A DNA stretch of 43,132 nt from an uncultured Actinomycetes bacterium (GTDB lineage: Bacteria; Actinomycetota; Acidimicrobiia; Acidimicrobiales; Ilumatobacteraceae), in the NCBI GenBank assembly GCA_903872155.1, contig CAIQJP010000083.1, positions 1-43,132 of the forward strand, written 5' to 3'. This document shows, in pieces, positions 1 to 7,737 of this stretch. The number at the start of each line of letters is the position of its first letter. Positions within the stretch are counted from its first letter, which is position 1. Both the position numbers and the translations under genes were made by a program. Under the pieces are notes generated by a model, which was given only the letters and a program-made list of their open reading frames with translations, ran no database searches and was not told the DNA's origin.

Positions 1-1
1 G

Positions 2-67
2 CTGAATCAATTCACGGGCGAGCCCGTAGTCGAAAGTCGGCTTGATATGAAAGTGTGCCTGCGATGA
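2..67 (+). CDS. C-terminal tail of an upstream gene, possibly RuvC (partial)
   Basis: An open frame enters from the left edge and stops with TGA at 65-67, overlapping the ruvA ATG at 64 as ATGA. The same stop-start overlap is used repeatedly in this window. In actinobacteria the gene before ruvA is usually ruvC, but the roughly 21 visible residues carry no diagnostic motif. A competing frame (frame 1) ends with a basic tail at position 45. The identity and even the frame are therefore uncertain. Confidence 0.3.
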   Translation: MNQFTGEPVVESRLDMKVCLR

Positions 68-660
68 TCGGTTCATTACGTGGAACGGTTCTTGAACGCC
101 ATGGCGAAGGAACCACACTGATTGAAGTTAGTGGAGTCGGGTATCTCGTGACCGTGACACCGCGCACTTTGGCCGAACTTGAACCAACATCGCTTGCGTT
201 TTTGTATATCCATCATCACATTCGTGAAGATGCGCAAACTCTCTTTGGTTTTCTTACCCGTGACGAGAAAAATACCTTTCAGATTCTGCTGGCGACTCAC
301 GGCGTAGGTCCTTCATTAGCAATGGCAGTCCTTGGCACCTTGTCGCCAGTTGCATTATTTGAAGTCGTCGCGTCATCAGATTTGGCAGCGCTCACGATGG
401 TTCCCGGTGTCGGCAAGAAGACAGCCGAGCGTTTGTTAATTGAGCTGAAGAATCGGTTGTCGTTGCCCATTCTCGACAGTCATGAGCCCTCAACTAGCGG
501 GCGTCCAAGTGTGATCTCTGACGTGCGCGAAGCGTTACTCGGACTTGGTTATGTTGAATCCGAAATTCGAGAAGTTCTCCGCGATGTTTCGGTACAAGAC
601 GGAGCAGAGAGTTTGTTACGAGATGCTTTACAAGCGTTAGGAGCTCGTCGTGCGGGATGA
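64..660 (+). CDS. ruvA: Holliday junction branch migration protein RuvA
   Basis: RuvA forms a tetramer that grips the four-way DNA junction and loads the RuvB motor during recombinational repair. The 198-residue product has the family's usual length and order: an OB-fold N-domain beginning MIGSLRG (1-64), two helix-hairpin-helix motifs (about 79-90, [12 protein letters not shown], and 113-128, [16 protein letters not shown]), a flexible linker (about 135-150), and the C-terminal RuvB-binding domain (150-195). The frame is open to a GTG at 55, but ATG 64 gives the canonical N-terminus and an ATGA overlap with the upstream frame, so I chose it. The 3' end overlaps ruvB. Confidence 0.96.
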   Translation: MIGSLRGTVLERHGEGTTLIEVSGVGYLVTVTPRTLAELEPTSLAFLYIHHHIREDAQTLFGFLTRDEKNTFQILLATHGVGPSLAMAVLGTLSPVALFEVVASSDLAALTMVPGVGKKTAERLLIELKNRLSLPILDSHEPSTSGRPSVISDVREALLGLGYVESEIREVLRDVSVQDGAESLLRDALQALGARRAG

Positions 661-1678
661 ATTTCTAGATCCACATATTCACGATCAAGATGTTGTTGAA
701 GAGTCTGATGAATCAGGCTTGCGTCCAAAACATCTTGAAGAGTTCATCGGACAGCGCGAACTGAAAGAGAAATTGGGAATTGTTCTTGAAGCTGCTCGTC
801 GTCGTGGCGAAGCAGCCGACCATCTCTTGTTCGCCGGACCCCCAGGCTTAGGAAAGACCACACTGTCCAGCATCATTGCCGCCGAGATGGGCGTGCGCCT
901 GCACATCACGTCCGGACCAGCCCTTGAGCGGGCGGGCGACCTCGCAGCAATCTTGACCAAACTTGAACCATCCGATGTCTTGTTCATTGACGAAATTCAT
1001 CGTCTCAGCCGAGTCGTGGAAGAGATCTTGTATCCAGCAATGGAAGATTTCAAACTCGACATCGTTGTCGGTAAGGGTCCAGCCGCTTCCAGTATTCGTT
1101 TGGCACTTCCGAAATTCACCTTGGTTGGTGCCACGACGCGAACTGGAATGATCACCGGCCCATTACGCGATCGATTCGGCTTAGTAGCTCGCCTCGATTA
1201 CTACGACGACGATGAATTACATGCCATCGTGCGTCGTGCTGCCGGAATCCTTGACGTCTCGATTGACGAAGAAGGTTCACATCAGATTGCTCGCCGTAGT
1301 CGCGGAACGCCGCGTATTGCTAACCGTCTGTTGAGACGCGTGCGCGACTTCGCCGAAGTCCGCGGTGATGGCAAAATCACTGGCACTATCGCCGACGAAG
1401 GTCTCGCGGTGTTTGGTGTTGATCATCGCGGCCTTGACAAAGTGGACCGAGCGATCTTGTCGTCGCTGTGTCAACAGTTCAATGGGGGACCAGTTGGCCT
1501 GTCAACTTTGGCCATCGGAATCGGTGAACAACCAGAGACTGTTGAAGATGTGTACGAACCGTTCTTGATCCAGCAGGGCTTTATCGCACGAACACCTCGC
1601 GGGCGAGTTGCCATGTCCTCGGCTTGGACTCATCTTGGCTTAGAAGCACCGAATCAAGTTCCAGGAATGTTCTCCTAG
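650..1678 (+). CDS. ruvB: Holliday junction branch migration ATPase RuvB
   Basis: RuvB is the hexameric AAA+ motor that drives branch migration together with RuvA. The 342-residue protein shows Walker [10 protein letters not shown] (about 63-71), Walker [11 protein letters not shown] (about 109-118), an arginine-finger/sensor segment GPLRDRFG (about 174), and a winged-helix C-terminus with [15 protein letters not shown]. It starts at a GTG inside the last codons of ruvA (11-base overlap), so the two are translationally coupled. Length and motifs are those of an intact family member. Confidence 0.97.
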   Translation: MRDEFLDPHIHDQDVVEESDESGLRPKHLEEFIGQRELKEKLGIVLEAARRRGEAADHLLFAGPPGLGKTTLSSIIAAEMGVRLHITSGPALERAGDLAAILTKLEPSDVLFIDEIHRLSRVVEEILYPAMEDFKLDIVVGKGPAASSIRLALPKFTLVGATTRTGMITGPLRDRFGLVARLDYYDDDELHAIVRRAAGILDVSIDEEGSHQIARRSRGTPRIANRLLRRVRDFAEVRGDGKITGTIADEGLAVFGVDHRGLDKVDRAILSSLCQQFNGGPVGLSTLAIGIGEQPETVEDVYEPFLIQQGFIARTPRGRVAMSSAWTHLGLEAPNQVPGMFS

Positions 1679-1688
1679 AATTCGTCAG

Positions 1689-2720
1689 GTGGAACTGTCA
1701 GATTTCGATTACGACCTTCCCCAGGATCGAGTTGCCCAAGTTCCTGTCGAACCTCGAGATCATGCGCGTTTACTCGTTGATCAAGGTCGACGAAGCGGCC
1801 AGACAAACATTGCTCATCGACAAGTCTTTGATCTTCCTGAGTATCTGCAAGCGGGCGACTTGCTTGTCGTCAACGACACCCGAGTCATTCCTGGTCGACT
1901 ACGCCTTCACCGCTCGACCGGCGGCAACGTTGAAGTCTTGTTACTTGATCCGCTGACGCCAGATTCCCGTCGTTGGTCAGCACTCGTCAAGCCTGGTGGA
2001 AAATTGAAAGATGGCGAAGTACTTCGGCATCTTGAAACTGGAAGCGAATGTATTTTTCATGGTCGCCTCGAAAGCGGCGATTCGTTTGACATCGAATTGT
2101 GTTTTAACGACGACGCGTTGACGTTCCTCGACCGCATCGGCGAGATTCCGCTACCTCCGTACATAACGACCGCATTACCCCAGATCGACCGCTACCAAAC
2201 GGTCTATTCACGTCGTCCCGCCTCAGCGGCTGCGCCAACCGCTGGACTGCATTTCACGCCTGAACTTTTACAGAAGTTGCGCGATATGAAGGTTGATTTC
2301 GCTCGCGTCGAACTCGTTGTTGGCCTCGACACTTTTCAACCAATTCAGACCGCCAATCCACTTGATCACAAAATGCACACCGAGTTTTATGCCGTCGATG
2401 ACGAGGTGATGAGCAAAGTCCAATCAGCTCAGCGCGTTGTAGCGGTCGGAACTACTGCAGTGCGGGCTTTAGAGAGCGCTGCATCTCGAAATGAACTTTC
2501 GGGTCGAACCAACTTATTTATTCATCGCGGCTTCAATTGGCAGTGTGTCGACCTCATGATGACCAACTTCCATCTTCCAAAAACCACATTATTATTGATG
2601 GTCGATGCCTTTGTCGGAAACCGCTGGCGCGATATCTACGCTAATGCTCTGGAAAATGGCTACCGTTTCTTGTCACTAGGCGACACCATGTTGCTGAATC
2701 GTCACGCCGAAGAGAGTTAG
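1689..2720 (+). CDS. queA: S-adenosylmethionine:tRNA ribosyltransferase-isomerase QueA
   Basis: QueA transfers and rearranges the ribosyl group of SAM onto preQ1 at the tRNA wobble position to make epoxyqueuosine. The 343-residue product contains the family signatures NDTRVIPGRL, TAGLHFTPELL, VVAVGTTAVRALES and LMMTNFHLPKTTLLLMVDAFVG in the expected order. The start is a GTG 10 bases after ruvB, and tgt follows after 2 bases. This gives the queA-tgt-yajC-secDF order also seen in Escherichia coli. The preQ1 biosynthesis genes are not in the window, so the source of preQ1 cannot be judged here. Confidence 0.96.
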   Translation: MELSDFDYDLPQDRVAQVPVEPRDHARLLVDQGRRSGQTNIAHRQVFDLPEYLQAGDLLVVNDTRVIPGRLRLHRSTGGNVEVLLLDPLTPDSRRWSALVKPGGKLKDGEVLRHLETGSECIFHGRLESGDSFDIELCFNDDALTFLDRIGEIPLPPYITTALPQIDRYQTVYSRRPASAAAPTAGLHFTPELLQKLRDMKVDFARVELVVGLDTFQPIQTANPLDHKMHTEFYAVDDEVMSKVQSAQRVVAVGTTAVRALESAASRNELSGRTNLFIHRGFNWQCVDLMMTNFHLPKTTLLLMVDAFVGNRWRDIYANALENGYRFLSLGDTMLLNRHAEES

Positions 2721-2722
2721 AG

Positions 2723-3838
2723 ATGCATCCCGTCACGCTAAATATCACTGCAACTGAGGGTGCGGCGCGAACCGGAGTTGCAACGACGACGAAAGGTTCA
2801 TACCAGTTTCCAACTTTCATGCCAGTCGGCACGCGTGGGGCCATTAAGTATCTCAGCGCCTCTGACTACGAATCGCTTGGCGCAGAAATTGTTTTAGGTA
2901 ACACGTACCACCTCATGTTGCGCCCAGGTGCCGAGACAGTTGCTCATTTCGGTGGACTCGCAAAATTTGCGGGCTGGCGCGGTCTGACCTTGACCGACTC
3001 TGGTGGCTTTCAGGTGTTTTCATTGAATCCAAAAGTTGATGATGACGGCGTGACGTTCAAGTCAACATATGACGGAAGTAGCCATCGCTTCACTCCCGAA
3101 TCTGCGGTGGCAACTCAAGAATTACTCGGAGCCGACATTCAAATGGTGCTCGATGTCTGCGCTCCACTGCCTTCACCACAACCAGTTATTCGATTGGCCC
3201 TTGAACGAACATCGATGTGGGCTCAGCGCGCTCATTCTGCGCATCAACGACCCGATCAAGCATTATTCGGAATCGTTCAGGGCGGAACCGATATCGCGAT
3301 GCGAGCCGAAAGTGCTCAACGCACCGTTGCGATCGCCACTGGTGATCGATCAGGTTTTGACGGATACGGCATCGGGGGCTTGTCGGTCGGTGAAACACGC
3401 GAAGAAATGATTCCAGCATTGGCTTCAGCAATCGCCCATTTGCCAACCGACCGTCCGCGTTATTTGATGGGAGTGGGCGACCCCGCATCATTAGTTGAGG
3501 CGGTGTGGCTCGGGGTCGACCAATTCGATTGCGTGATGCAAACCCGTATCGGTCGTCACGGCACAGCTCTCACTAGTACCGGAAAATTGCACATCAAAAA
3601 TCAAAAGCATGCTTTAAGTAACGACCCCATTGACGCTGCTTGTTCCTGCGATGTCTGCCAACGCCACAGCAGGGGATACTTGCGCCATCTCTTCCAGGTC
3701 AACGAACCCACGGCCGCCCGGCTCTTGAGTCTGCACAACATCGCCTTCACCTTGAATCTGATGAAAGACATGCGAAAGGCCATCAGCCTCGGGCGACTGC
3801 ACATTTTGCGCCAAGAAATTCTGTCGATTTGGGGTTAG
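2723..3838 (+). CDS. tgt: tRNA-guanine transglycosylase Tgt
   Basis: Tgt swaps guanine 34 for preQ1 in tRNAs with GUN anticodons, the step before QueA. The 371-residue protein has the bacterial Tgt hallmarks: DSGGFQVFSL with the general acid/base Asp, GIVQGG and GIGGLSVGE for base recognition, GVDQFDCVM with the catalytic nucleophile Asp, and a zinc site near the C-terminus (CSCDVC then a downstream His in SLHN). One oddity is that the usual PTR tripeptide after the nucleophile reads QTR (in CVMQTRIGRHG). The rest looks intact, so activity is likely. Confidence 0.95.
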   Translation: MHPVTLNITATEGAARTGVATTTKGSYQFPTFMPVGTRGAIKYLSASDYESLGAEIVLGNTYHLMLRPGAETVAHFGGLAKFAGWRGLTLTDSGGFQVFSLNPKVDDDGVTFKSTYDGSSHRFTPESAVATQELLGADIQMVLDVCAPLPSPQPVIRLALERTSMWAQRAHSAHQRPDQALFGIVQGGTDIAMRAESAQRTVAIATGDRSGFDGYGIGGLSVGETREEMIPALASAIAHLPTDRPRYLMGVGDPASLVEAVWLGVDQFDCVMQTRIGRHGTALTSTGKLHIKNQKHALSNDPIDAACSCDVCQRHSRGYLRHLFQVNEPTAARLLSLHNIAFTLNLMKDMRKAISLGRLHILRQEILSIWG

Positions 3839-3939
3839 AGACGCGATTTGGTCCATTTTGGACCCTCGTGAGCCCCCAAATTGGTGCCCTGAGCACTAGA
3901 GTTAAACGGGTTATTCGACCCTCGATCTTAGGGAACTTC
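3839..3939 (+). other. Intergenic region before yajC
   Basis: This is one of the longer gaps in the first 15 kb. It contains a 5-bp inverted repeat, GGTCC/GGACC, at 3850-3864 with a 5-base loop that could follow tgt as a hairpin; there is no T-run, so I do not call a terminator. A TAGAGT at 3897-3902 could be a -10 box, giving a short leader. AGGGA about six bases before the yajC ATG is a possible ribosome binding site. Nothing else is visible. Confidence 0.35.
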
Positions 3940-4317
3940 ATGTTTACTCTTCACTCTTTGTCATCCTTGTTGGCCGCAGATCCCGCGAAAAAAAGCGGTG
4001 GTAGTTTCGTTGTCACCCTCTTGTTCATGGGCGCCATCGGTGCAGCCATGTACTTCTTGATGATTCGCCCGCAAAGGCGCCGTCTGAAGGAAAGCCAAGA
4101 ATTGCAGCGCGCGATTGGTGAGGGCGATGAAGTCATCTCCAATGCCGGGATCTTCGGATTCGTCAACGCGATTGATGGCGACATTGTGTGGCTTGAAATC
4201 GCTGAAGGAACCGAGATTCGTGTTTCACGAGCGTCACTCTTGCGCCGTATTAATCCAGTTGTCGAACCAGCTGGCGGAGAAATCGCCGCTGAGTCGACCG
4301 AACCCGACAGCGAGTGA
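3940..4317 (+). CDS. yajC: Sec translocon accessory protein YajC
   Basis: YajC is a small inner-membrane partner of SecDF that assists protein export. The 125-residue product has a short N-terminus, one membrane helix at about 22-42 (SFVVTLLFMGAIGAAMYFLMI) followed at once by the characteristic basic RPQRRR, then a cytosolic domain with GDEVISNAGIFGFV, and an acidic tail. I start at ATG 3940, which places the membrane helix near the N-terminus and has an AGGGA ahead of it; the frame is open much further upstream into tgt. Its stop overlaps the secD GTG as GTGA. Confidence 0.93.
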   Translation: MFTLHSLSSLLAADPAKKSGGSFVVTLLFMGAIGAAMYFLMIRPQRRRLKESQELQRAIGEGDEVISNAGIFGFVNAIDGDIVWLEIAEGTEIRVSRASLLRRINPVVEPAGGEIAAESTEPDSE

Positions 4318-6005
4318 CGTCACCTGCCATGACTCGTCGTCTTGTCATTTCCCTCGTCGGCCTCTTAGTTGTTGTACTCGGCTCGTTTGCCGGCAACCTC
4401 GTAGCCGATAACACACCCGCACTTGGTCTCGACCTTCAGGGTGGAATTTCAGTGACTCAACAACCAGTCGGTGAATACGATTCGGTGAGCCTCGACCTTG
4501 CTGTTGAGCGAATTCGTGATCGTGTTGACTCTCTCGGAGTTGCCGAACCAGAAATTATTCGTCAAGGTGACGCGATCGTGGTCAACTTGCCAGGCGTTGA
4601 CAACCAAGATGAAGCACTGCGTTTGGTCCAAGTGACCGGAGCAGTTTTGCTTCGCCCCGTTCTTTTGGCAGCGCCCAATACGCCGGCCGACACTTCAAGC
4701 ACAACAGTTGCTGATGGTTCATCAACAACTTTGGCCGACGGCGCATCGACAACAACTGTTGACGGCTCATCGACCACTTCTCCAGTAACGACGCTGGCAA
4801 CTTCGACGACGGCTCCTGGTGGACCGTCTCGCCATATTCCTCAGACCGCCACATCTGTTCCGGTCGACGCCTCAACAACAATTCCGGTGGCACCTACTGG
4901 CGCCGTCACCAGCGACTCAACATTGGCAACTTCAATCACCGAAGCTCCTTTGGGTGCTGGAGCACCTACTGGCTCAGATGTCACCACATCAAGTTTGGCA
5001 CCTGCAGCAATGGGCGATCCCGCCGATCCCACAGCAACCATCATCGTGCAAAACACTGATGGCTCAGAGATCTATCAACTCGGACCGTCATTTGCCACAG
5101 GTGAAGTTTTCAATAACGACGCTAAGGCCGACATCATCTCAGGTGGCTGGGGAGTTCGAGTCACTTTAAAGGGCGGTTCAACTGGCGCAGACATGTGGAA
5201 TGTCGGTGCTGCTCAGTGTTTCGCCAGATCGACAATCTGCCCGACTGGTCGTATGGCAATTGTTCTTGACGGCGTTGTGCAGTCGGCCCCTAACGTCAAC
5301 CAGCCTTCATTCTCGGGGGGAGTTGACATCACCGGAAGCTTTAAAGAATCTGAAGCCAAAGATTTGGCACGAGTTCTCAAGAGTGGTGCTTTGCCAGTTC
5401 GACTCGAAGTACAAGCAGTGCAGATCGTCTCACCAACATTGGGTGACGATTCACTTCATGCCGCCATTGTTTCGGGCCTCATCGGCGTGCTCTTAGTGCT
5501 GCTATTTATGCTGGTTTATTACCGACTTCTCGCCATCATTGTGGTCATCGGTATCACCTTGTCCGGGCTCGTGCAGTGGAATGTTATTTCGCTACTTTCA
5601 AGCACAAACGGGCTGGCATTGAGCTTGGCCGGTATCGCCGGAATCATCGTGTCCATTGGTGTTACCGTCGACTCGTATGTGGTGTTCTTTGAGAAGTTGA
5701 AAGACGAACTCAAGTCGGGACGTACACTCAAGAACTCAGCTGAACGTGGCTTCAAGTCAGCATGGCGAACCATCTTGGCAGCCGACATCGTGTCGCTGAT
5801 TGGTGCGTTTACTTTGTGGTACCTGACGGTTGGTTCTGTTCGAGGATTTGCTTTCTTCCTCGGACTGTCAACGTTGTGCGACATCATCATCGCCTGGTTC
5901 TTCACCCGCCCGGCAATGCTGCTCTTGGCTCGAACCAAACGGTTCCAACGTGGCCGAATCTTTGGTATTGATAACACTGTGAATGCAACTGGAGGTGCAG
6001 CATGA
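4314..6005 (+). CDS. secD: Protein translocase subunit SecD
   Basis: SecD, with SecF, uses the proton gradient to pull exported proteins across the membrane. The 563-residue protein has an N-terminal membrane helix (about 8-30), LGLDLQGGIS, the periplasmic P1 fold, and a C-terminal bundle of about five helices carrying PTLGDDSL and GVTVDSYVVFFEKLKDEL, which includes the transmembrane Asp region used in proton coupling. Residues about 122-232 are a Ser/Thr/Ala/Pro-rich low-complexity insert inside the periplasmic domain (separate entry). GTG 4314 overlaps the yajC stop; ATG 4329 is an alternative start. The stop overlaps secF as ATGA. Confidence 0.96.
   Translation: MTSPAMTRRLVISLVGLLVVVLGSFAGNLVADNTPALGLDLQGGISVTQQPVGEYDSVSLDLAVERIRDRVDSLGVAEPEIIRQGDAIVVNLPGVDNQDEALRLVQVTGAVLLRPVLLAAPNTPADTSSTTVADGSSTTLADGASTTTVDGSSTTSPVTTLATSTTAPGGPSRHIPQTATSVPVDASTTIPVAPTGAVTSDSTLATSITEAPLGAGAPTGSDVTTSSLAPAAMGDPADPTATIIVQNTDGSEIYQLGPSFATGEVFNNDAKADIISGGWGVRVTLKGGSTGADMWNVGAAQCFARSTICPTGRMAIVLDGVVQSAPNVNQPSFSGGVDITGSFKESEAKDLARVLKSGALPVRLEVQAVQIVSPTLGDDSLHAAIVSGLIGVLLVLLFMLVYYRLLAIIVVIGITLSGLVQWNVISLLSSTNGLALSLAGIAGIIVSIGVTVDSYVVFFEKLKDELKSGRTLKNSAERGFKSAWRTILAADIVSLIGAFTLWYLTVGSVRGFAFFLGLSTLCDIIIAWFFTRPAMLLLARTKRFQRGRIFGIDNTVNATGGAA
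4677..5009 (+). repeat. Ser/Thr-rich low-complexity insert in SecD with degenerate STTxADG repeats
   Basis: About 110 residues of the SecD periplasmic domain are nearly all Ser, Thr, Ala, Pro, Gly, Val and Asp. The first part (about 4695-4778) is an imperfect tandem repeat of roughly eight residues of the form STT-x-A/V-D-G, seen about four times with varied codons. It is expected to be disordered and extracytoplasmic. Mycobacterial SecD also carries a Pro/Ala-rich insert near this place, so it fits an actinobacterial trend, but the sequence here is different. Confidence 0.8.
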
Positions 6006-7150
6006 GTAACGAACTCGTCACTTCACGTCGCGGAATTCTCGGACGCCTATACCACGGCGAGACGTCTTTTGACTTCGTCGGCAAACGCAAAATTGGTTTC
6101 GCCATTTCGCTGATTCTGATTGTTCTCACCCTCGGTTCTTTATTCAGTCGGGGATTGAACTTAGGCATCGACTTCGAAGGTGGAGTCGCGTGGCAAGTTC
6201 CTAGCAGCGCCACCATGGATGTTGATGCCGCTCGTTCGGTGTTGAGCGACAATGGCGTTCCTACCGAAAATGCCAAGGTTCAAACTTTGACCAACGGAAC
6301 CACGACTTCCATCCGAATCCAAGTTGGCGACCAAACTTCTGAAGTTCGCGCCAAAATACAAACTGATTTGGCAACCAAGGCCAAGGTTGATGTCAACGAA
6401 GTTTCAGTGAGCTCGGTGAGTTCGTCTTGGGGTCGTTCAATTACTGAAAAAGCCGTCCGCGCCTTGATTGCATTCATGGTGCTCGTAGGTATCTACATCG
6501 CTTGGCGTTTTGAATGGCGTATGGCGCTTGCCGCAATTTTGGCGATGTTGCACGACGTACTCATCAGCGTTGGCGTGTACTCAATCATTGGCTTTGAAGT
6601 TACCCCGGCAACTGTCGTGGCCTTCTTAACCATTCTTGGTTTCTCGCTATACGACACCATCGTGGTATTCGACAAGGTCAAGGACAACATCGACAAGTTT
6701 GGTGTTTCACGTACCTCAATGGCTGATATCACCAATGTTTCGATGAACCAAGTTCTCATGCGTTCGCTCAATACATCTCTGGCAGCAGTTCTGCCAGTGT
6801 TGTCTTTGTTGATTCTCGGATCGGGTGTCTTTGGAGCAATCGCATTACGCGAGTTCGCCATTGCTCTGCTCGTCGGCTTGATTACGGGTTCGTATTCATC
6901 GATTTATATCGCCTCTCCGTTGCTGTCAATTTTTAAGCAACGCGAAACCCGTTACAAGAACCTCAAGGGTATTCATGCCACTGGTGCTGAACTTGCCCAT
7001 ATGGTGATCACTGGCGGGGCTACTGGTGCAAAGTCGATTCGTCGTCAGACCAGCGATTCTGTAGATTCTGCCCAAACGAACCAAGCGTCACCAACGTCAA
7101 CGGCTCTCTTGACTCATCCGCCCCGCCCTCGTAAAAAGCGTCGCCGTTAA
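6002..7150 (+). CDS. secF: Protein translocase subunit SecF
   Basis: SecF is the second half of the SecDF export motor. The 382-residue protein has an N-terminal membrane helix (about 31-48), the periplasmic NLGIDFEGGVAW motif, and a five-helix C-terminal bundle with GFSLYDTIVVFDKVKDN, the SecF counterpart of the SecD coupling motif. The last 60 or so residues form a hydrophilic tail ending in a cluster of Arg/Lys, probably cytosolic. ATG 6002 overlaps the secD stop as ATGA, so equal expression of the pair is likely. Confidence 0.96.
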   Translation: MSNELVTSRRGILGRLYHGETSFDFVGKRKIGFAISLILIVLTLGSLFSRGLNLGIDFEGGVAWQVPSSATMDVDAARSVLSDNGVPTENAKVQTLTNGTTTSIRIQVGDQTSEVRAKIQTDLATKAKVDVNEVSVSSVSSSWGRSITEKAVRALIAFMVLVGIYIAWRFEWRMALAAILAMLHDVLISVGVYSIIGFEVTPATVVAFLTILGFSLYDTIVVFDKVKDNIDKFGVSRTSMADITNVSMNQVLMRSLNTSLAAVLPVLSLLILGSGVFGAIALREFAIALLVGLITGSYSSIYIASPLLSIFKQRETRYKNLKGIHATGAELAHMVITGGATGAKSIRRQTSDSVDSAQTNQASPTSTALLTHPPRPRKKRRR

Positions 7151-7152
7151 TC

Positions 7153-7674
7153 ATGAGTACTGAGTCGATGCAAGACCTCATACGTTCAATTCCTGATTAT
7201 CCCAATCCTGGCGTCACCTTCCGTGATATCACGCCGTTACTCGGTGATGGTCCGGCATTTCACGAAGCAATTTCACAGATCACCGCACGCTTTGCTGATT
7301 CAAATATTCATCGCGTCATCGGCGTGGAAGCTCGTGGTTTCATTCTTGGTGCACCAATTGCAGTAGCCCTCGGAGCCGGTTTTGTTCCGGTGCGTAAAGC
7401 CGGAAAGCTGCCTTGGGCCGTCGTTCGTGAGGAATACGATCTTGAATACGGTTCTGACAAGCTCGAGATCCATCGCGATGCCATTCATCCCGGAGAGCGG
7501 ATTTTGGTCGTTGACGATGTTCTGGCAACTGGTGGCACAGCCGCAGCAACGTGCCGCTTAGTGTCAGCCCTCGGCGGCGAAATCGTAGCCCTTGCAGTAT
7601 TGATTGAACTGCCGTTCTTAGAGGGTCGTGCCAAGCTTGATGGCATCGCCGTCGAATCGCTCTTTACCTACTGA
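7153..7674 (+). CDS. apt: Adenine phosphoribosyltransferase
   Basis: Apt converts adenine and PRPP to AMP and pyrophosphate (purine salvage). The 173-residue protein has the start typical of the family (IRSIPDYPNPGVTFRDITPLL), an EARGFILGAPIA segment, the flexible-loop KLPW region, and the PRPP-binding motif ERILVVDDVLATGGTAAA. It begins 2 bases after secF. The order secD-secF-apt-rsh is conserved in actinobacteria and other phyla, linking purine salvage to (p)ppGpp control. Confidence 0.96.
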   Translation: MSTESMQDLIRSIPDYPNPGVTFRDITPLLGDGPAFHEAISQITARFADSNIHRVIGVEARGFILGAPIAVALGAGFVPVRKAGKLPWAVVREEYDLEYGSDKLEIHRDAIHPGERILVVDDVLATGGTAAATCRLVSALGGEIVALAVLIELPFLEGRAKLDGIAVESLFTY

Positions 7675-7725
7675 TTTTCGTCAGTAGAGCCAGGGCATAA
7701 CCACCCGAAGGTTCTGACTTCCTGC

Positions 7726-7731
7726 GATACT
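7726..7731 (+). promoter_or_regulatory. Candidate -10 (GATACT) for rsh, leaderless
   Basis: GATACT with an upstream TGC lies 6 bases before the ATG at 7738, in the 63-base gap after apt. The first base deviates from TAnnnT. No good -35 is visible. Confidence 0.4.
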
Positions 7732-7737
7732 TAGCCC

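Noticed and set aside
3850-3864. Rho-independent terminator after tgt
   Set aside because: Only a 5-bp stem, no T-run, and yajC is commonly cotranscribed with queA-tgt.
3640-3939. Long N-terminal extension of YajC
   Set aside because: It overlaps tgt, contains no domain, and would push the membrane helix far from the N-terminus.
5519-5977. Minus-strand open frame opposite secD
   Set aside because: It mirrors the secD membrane region and has no recognisable domain or start signal; it is a shadow.
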